Notes under the pieces: generated by a model
The model's input: only the letters and a program-made list of their open reading frames with translations
What the model was told of the DNA's origin: nothing
The model's database searches: none
In this document: piece by piece, positions 60,714-64,000 of the stretch
Numbering within the stretch: the first letter of the stretch is position 1
Layout of the letters: every line of letters starts with the position of its first letter
Assembly: GCF_029855125.1 (NCBI RefSeq)
Contig: NZ_CP123229.1
Span: forward strand, 3,206,501 to 3,270,500
DNA length: 64,000 nucleotides
Direction: 5' to 3'
DNA from: Methylocapsa sp. D3K7
GTDB lineage: Bacteria; Pseudomonadota; Alphaproteobacteria; Rhizobiales; Beijerinckiaceae
Position numbers and translations under genes: made by a program

Positions 60714-63239
60714 ATGGCCAAAGCTCCGAAACCCGCCGCGGGAAAGAAAGCCCCGCATTCGAAAGCCTCGCGGCCCGAGGTCACGCCGCTTGGCGAGCAT
60801 CTTGCCGCCTTGCTCAATCCGGCACTAAACGAGCGCCAGCTTGGCGTTTCGGAGGCGCAGGCCAATTATGATTCAGGTTTCTACCGGCCACCGGGGACGG
60901 GCGGCGTCGCGGCGACCGCCGAATCGCTGAAAGAGCTGCTGGAGCGCGGCGACCCGAATATCCGCGAAAAAAGCCCCTGGACGCCGCACCGGCCGCCGAG
61001 ACCCGACAAATCGGAAGGCGGCCAAAGATTTCGCGTCTCCTCCGAATTTGAGCCGAAGGGCGACCAGCCCGCCGCCATCGATGAACTCGTAAAGGGCATC
61101 ACCGCGCAGGAACGCGACCAGGTACTGCTCGGCGTCACCGGCTCGGGCAAGACTTTCACCATGGCGCAGGTGATCGCCCGCACCAACCGTCCGGCGCTGG
61201 TTCTCGCGCCCAATAAAACCCTGGCGGCGCAGCTTTACGGTGAGTTCAAAAGCTTCTTTCCGGACAACGCGGTCGAATATTTCGTCTCTTACTATGATTA
61301 CTATCAGCCGGAAGCCTATGTGCCGCGTTCCGACACCTATATCGAGAAAGAAAGCTCGATCAACGAGCAGATCGACCGGATGCGCCATGCCGCGACGCGC
61401 TCGCTGTTGGAGCGCGACGATGTGATCATTGTTGCCTCGGTTTCCTGCATCTACGGCATCGGCTCGGTCGAAACTTATACGGCGATGACATTCACCGTGA
61501 AGCTCGGCGAAAAAATCGATCAGCGGCAACTCATCGCCGATTTGGTCGCGCTGCAATATAAGCGCTCGGCGGGCGATTTTTCGCGCGGCGTCTTCCGGGT
61601 GCGCGGCGATACCATCGAGCTGTTCCCGGCTCACTATGAAGACCGCGCCTGGCGCATCGGCTTCTTTGGTGATTCGATCGAAACCATCGCCGAGTTCGAT
61701 CCGCTGACCGGCAGAAAAGCCCAAGACCTCGAATTCATCAAGGTCTATGCCAACTCGCACTATGTGACGCCGCGCCCGACGCTTTTGCAATCGATCAAAG
61801 GCATCAAGATCGAACTGAAACAGCGCCTTGCCGAGCTCAATGCCGCCGGCCGCTTGCTCGAAGCGCAGAGGCTCGAGCAGCGCACCATGTTCGACCTCGA
61901 AATGCTGGAGACGGCGGGGTCTTGCGCTGGCATCGAGAACTATTCGCGCTATCTGACCGGCCGCCGTCCCGGCGAGCCGCCGCCAACGCTCTTCGAATAT
62001 TTGCCGGACAATGCGCTGGTCTTCACCGACGAGTCGCATGTCACCATTCCGCAGATCGGCGCCATGTACCGCGGCGACTTCCGGCGCAAGGCGACACTCG
62101 CCGAATATGGGTTCCGGCTGCCGTCGTGTCTCGACAACAGGCCTTTGCGCTTCGAGGAATGGGACGCGATGCGGCCGCAGTCGATCCATGTCTCGGCGAC
62201 ACCCAGCTCTTGGGAAATGGAGCGCGCGGGCGGCGTCTTCGTCGAACAGATCATCCGCCCCACCGGGCTTATCGATCCGCCGGTCGAAATCCGGCCCGCG
62301 CGTGCGCAAGTTGACGATCTTTTGGGAGAAGTGCGCGAGGTGGCGGCAAAAGGCTACCGCAGTCTTGTCACCGTGCTCACCAAGCGCATGGCGGAAGACC
62401 TCACCGAATATCTACATGACCATGGCGTTAGAGTGCGCTACATGCATTCCGACATCGACACGATCGAGAGAATCGAAATCATCCGCGATTTGCGGCTCGG
62501 TGCTTTCGATGTGCTCGTCGGGATCAATCTTTTGCGCGAGGGGCTGGATATTCCCGAATGCGCCCTTGTCGCGATTCTTGACGCCGATAAGGAAGGGTTT
62601 TTGCGCAGCGAAACATCGCTCGTGCAGACGATTGGCCGCGCTGCGCGTAATGTCGATGGCAAGGTGATCCTTTATGCCGACCGCGAAACCGGATCGATGA
62701 CGCGTGCCCTCGCCGAGACGAGCCGCAGGCGTGAAAAACAGCAAGCCTACAATGCCGAAAATGGGATCACGCCCGCCTCGATCAAACGCGGGATCGCGGA
62801 TATTCTGGGCTCGGTCTATGAGCAAGACCATGTCACGGTCGATGCGGGTCTTTCGGCGCCGGAGATGCTTGCCGGGCATAATTTCAAGGCGGCAATCGCC
62901 GATCTCGAAAAGCGCATGCGGGACGCCGCCGCCAATCTCGAATTCGAGGAGGCCGCGCGGTATCGTGACGAATTGAAACGCCTGCAAGCGGTTGAACTCG
63001 CCATCGCCGATGATCCGCTGGCAAGCCAGCGCGATGTCGAATCGCAGGCCGGATCTTTTCAAGGCGAGCGCAAATATGGACGCGCGGCGAACCTGCCGGC
63101 CAGCCGTCCGCATAAACCGACCGATGCCGAGATGGGGCCGCATAATTTTGGCGGCGGCGAAGCCAAGCCGCGCGAGAATGGGAGGCCGCGTTCATCGGGG
63201 GGCAAGGGCGGGACAAGTTGGAAGGGGAAGCGGCGATAA
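60714..63239 (+). CDS. uvrB: Excinuclease ABC subunit B
   Basis: 841-residue damage-recognition helicase of nucleotide excision repair. Walker [16 protein letters not shown], the beta-hairpin [47 protein letters not shown] (motif II region), [40 protein letters not shown], and the UVR helix pair [34 protein letters not shown]. It has a basic 100-residue N-terminal extension and a disordered Gly/Arg/Lys-rich tail of about 90 residues, as often seen in alphaproteobacteria. Confidence 0.96.
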   Translation: MAKAPKPAAGKKAPHSKASRPEVTPLGEHLAALLNPALNERQLGVSEAQANYDSGFYRPPGTGGVAATAESLKELLERGDPNIREKSPWTPHRPPRPDKSEGGQRFRVSSEFEPKGDQPAAIDELVKGITAQERDQVLLGVTGSGKTFTMAQVIARTNRPALVLAPNKTLAAQLYGEFKSFFPDNAVEYFVSYYDYYQPEAYVPRSDTYIEKESSINEQIDRMRHAATRSLLERDDVIIVASVSCIYGIGSVETYTAMTFTVKLGEKIDQRQLIADLVALQYKRSAGDFSRGVFRVRGDTIELFPAHYEDRAWRIGFFGDSIETIAEFDPLTGRKAQDLEFIKVYANSHYVTPRPTLLQSIKGIKIELKQRLAELNAAGRLLEAQRLEQRTMFDLEMLETAGSCAGIENYSRYLTGRRPGEPPPTLFEYLPDNALVFTDESHVTIPQIGAMYRGDFRRKATLAEYGFRLPSCLDNRPLRFEEWDAMRPQSIHVSATPSSWEMERAGGVFVEQIIRPTGLIDPPVEIRPARAQVDDLLGEVREVAAKGYRSLVTVLTKRMAEDLTEYLHDHGVRVRYMHSDIDTIERIEIIRDLRLGAFDVLVGINLLREGLDIPECALVAILDADKEGFLRSETSLVQTIGRAARNVDGKVILYADRETGSMTRALAETSRRREKQQAYNAENGITPASIKRGIADILGSVYEQDHVTVDAGLSAPEMLAGHNFKAAIADLEKRMRDAAANLEFEEAARYRDELKRLQAVELAIADDPLASQRDVESQAGSFQGERKYGRAANLPASRPHKPTDAEMGPHNFGGGEAKPRENGRPRSSGGKGGTSWKGKRR

Positions 63240-63314
63240 CGTGTCCTTGATCGATATTTCTTATGCATGATGTGCGAAGATGCCACCGGGTTCAGGCGGA
63301 GCTAGTGGAACTCC

Positions 63315-64000
63315 ATGACTCAAAAAATCGAGGACTATGCAATTATTGGCGATTGCGAGTCGGCGGCTCTCGTCGGGCGCGATGGTTCGGTCGATTGGCT
63401 ATGCTGGCCGCGTTTTGATTCGCCTGCCTGTTTCGCCAATCTCCTCGGCACCAAGGACAATGGCCGGTGGCTGATCGCACCGGTAGACCCCGCCGCCAAG
63501 ATCACGCGGAACTATCGTGGCCATACATTGATTCTCGAAACCGCGATCGAGACCGCGGACGGTACCGCCGTGGTTACCGATTTCATGCCGGTGCGCACGC
63601 CAGGCACTCATCTCATACGTCTCGTGCGGGGCATCAGCGGCAGCGTTAAGCTGCGCACCGAGCTTGTCATCCGTTTCGACTATGGCGCGGTCGTGCCATG
63701 GATGCGGCGCCGTGATGACGGAAGTCTGCACGCGGTTGCTGGGCCAGACCGTTTGGTGCTGCGCACGCCCATAAGCCTTCGCCCGCACGGACGGACGCAT
63801 GCCGGTGAATTCACGGTCACTGCCGGAGAAACAACGGATTTCACGTTGAGCTTCGGCATCTCCTACGAGGATGTGCCAAGGGCCATCGATCCATATGCCG
63901 CGCTCGTACAAACGGAGCGGAGCTGGGGAGGCTGGTCGAAACCGTTTGAAGGTGCCGGGGATTGGTCTGAGGCGGTGATCCGCTCGTTGCTAACCTTGCG
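63315..64000 (+). CDS. Glycoside hydrolase family 15 protein, 3' end beyond the window
   Basis: ATG 63315 (GGAG at 63298-63301) opens MTQKIEDYAIIGDCESAALVGRDGSVDWLCWPRFDSPACFANLLG, the N-terminal domain of GH15 glucoamylase/trehalase-like proteins. About 228 residues are visible and the frame is open at the right edge; the (alpha/alpha)6 catalytic barrel lies outside. Such proteins in alphaproteobacteria often act on trehalose or alpha-glucans and belong to general stress regulons. No EcfG site was found in the 75 bases before the start. Confidence 0.85.
   Translation, partial: MTQKIEDYAIIGDCESAALVGRDGSVDWLCWPRFDSPACFANLLGTKDNGRWLIAPVDPAAKITRNYRGHTLILETAIETADGTAVVTDFMPVRTPGTHLIRLVRGISGSVKLRTELVIRFDYGAVVPWMRRRDDGSLHAVAGPDRLVLRTPISLRPHGRTHAGEFTVTAGETTDFTLSFGISYEDVPRAIDPYAALVQTERSWGGWSKPFEGAGDWSEAVIRSLLTL

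Noticed and set aside
60524..60865. N-terminal extension of the FAD oxidase
   Set aside because: The first 114 residues of the long frame have no similarity and overlap the start of uvrB; a strong ribosome site supports ATG 60523.
60873..62309. 478-residue minus-strand frame
   Set aside because: Antisense to uvrB; no recognisable domain, repeated LDE/RR words typical of a shadow frame.

Overview
The window looks like a chromosomal segment of a GC-rich alphaproteobacterium of the order Hyphomicrobiales (Rhizobiales). A Beijerinckiaceae/Methylocystaceae-type genome is my best guess. The support is a complete PhyR-NepR-EcfG general stress switch, a SigF-NrsF pair next to a bufferin operon, Usg, a tandem family of Omp25-like porins, an HpnP-like radical SAM protein and typical rhizobial intergenic hairpins. 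No rRNA, tRNA, CRISPR, transposase or phage gene was recognised.

Layout. 1-1.6 kb: DUF1007 protein (5' end missing) plus NicO-type Ni/Co permease. 1.6-3.1 kb: transaldolase and an EF-hand protein. 3.2-7.1 kb: a metal-stress locus, bufA-bufB-bufC-doxX on the minus strand, divergent from sigF-nrsF. The two divergent units carry matching promoter-like sites (GTAACG-N16-CGWA). 7.2-13.2 kb: frameshifted patatin, acyl-CoA ligase, small membrane protein, Tat-exported OpgG/OpgD protein and a CPA2 antiporter. 13.4-23.9 kb: envelope and sensory genes (Ntn-type hydrolase, lipoprotein, DUF2778 protein, MltB-like transglycosylase, APC permease, soluble MCP, DUF1254 protein), with palindromes that carry a parS-like core and a duplicated leader. 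23.9-27.0 kb: polA.

27.3-34.1 kb: a stress block. It holds an HWE-type histidine kinase, PHB-depolymerase-like esterase, YciF ferritin-like protein, DUF883 membrane protein, holin-like protein, phyR, nepR and ecfG. Three sites match the EcfG consensus GGAAC-N16-CGTT: one before nepR-ecfG and two in the yciF/DUF883 divergent gap. This suggests the block is largely its own regulon. 34.1-36.4 kb: fumC and uppP.

36.8-45.3 kb: eight intact outer-membrane beta-barrel genes plus one C-terminal remnant, all in one direction. Seven of the eight intact genes, and the remnant, are followed by near-identical GGCC-stem terminators. Six genes share a motif about 116-121 bp before the start codon. I read this as repeated duplication of a whole gene cassette. 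45.4-53.7 kb: radical SAM protein, prmA, Wzx-like flippase, ccdA, flavin reductase, enol-lactonase-like hydrolase, xdhC and a decayed MobA-like gene. 53.7-56.1 kb: usg and a lower-GC two-gene unit (soluble unknown plus frameshifted membrane protein) that looks imported. 56.1-64 kb: radC, map, hom, an FAD-linked oxidase, uvrB and the start of a GH15 gene cut by the window end.
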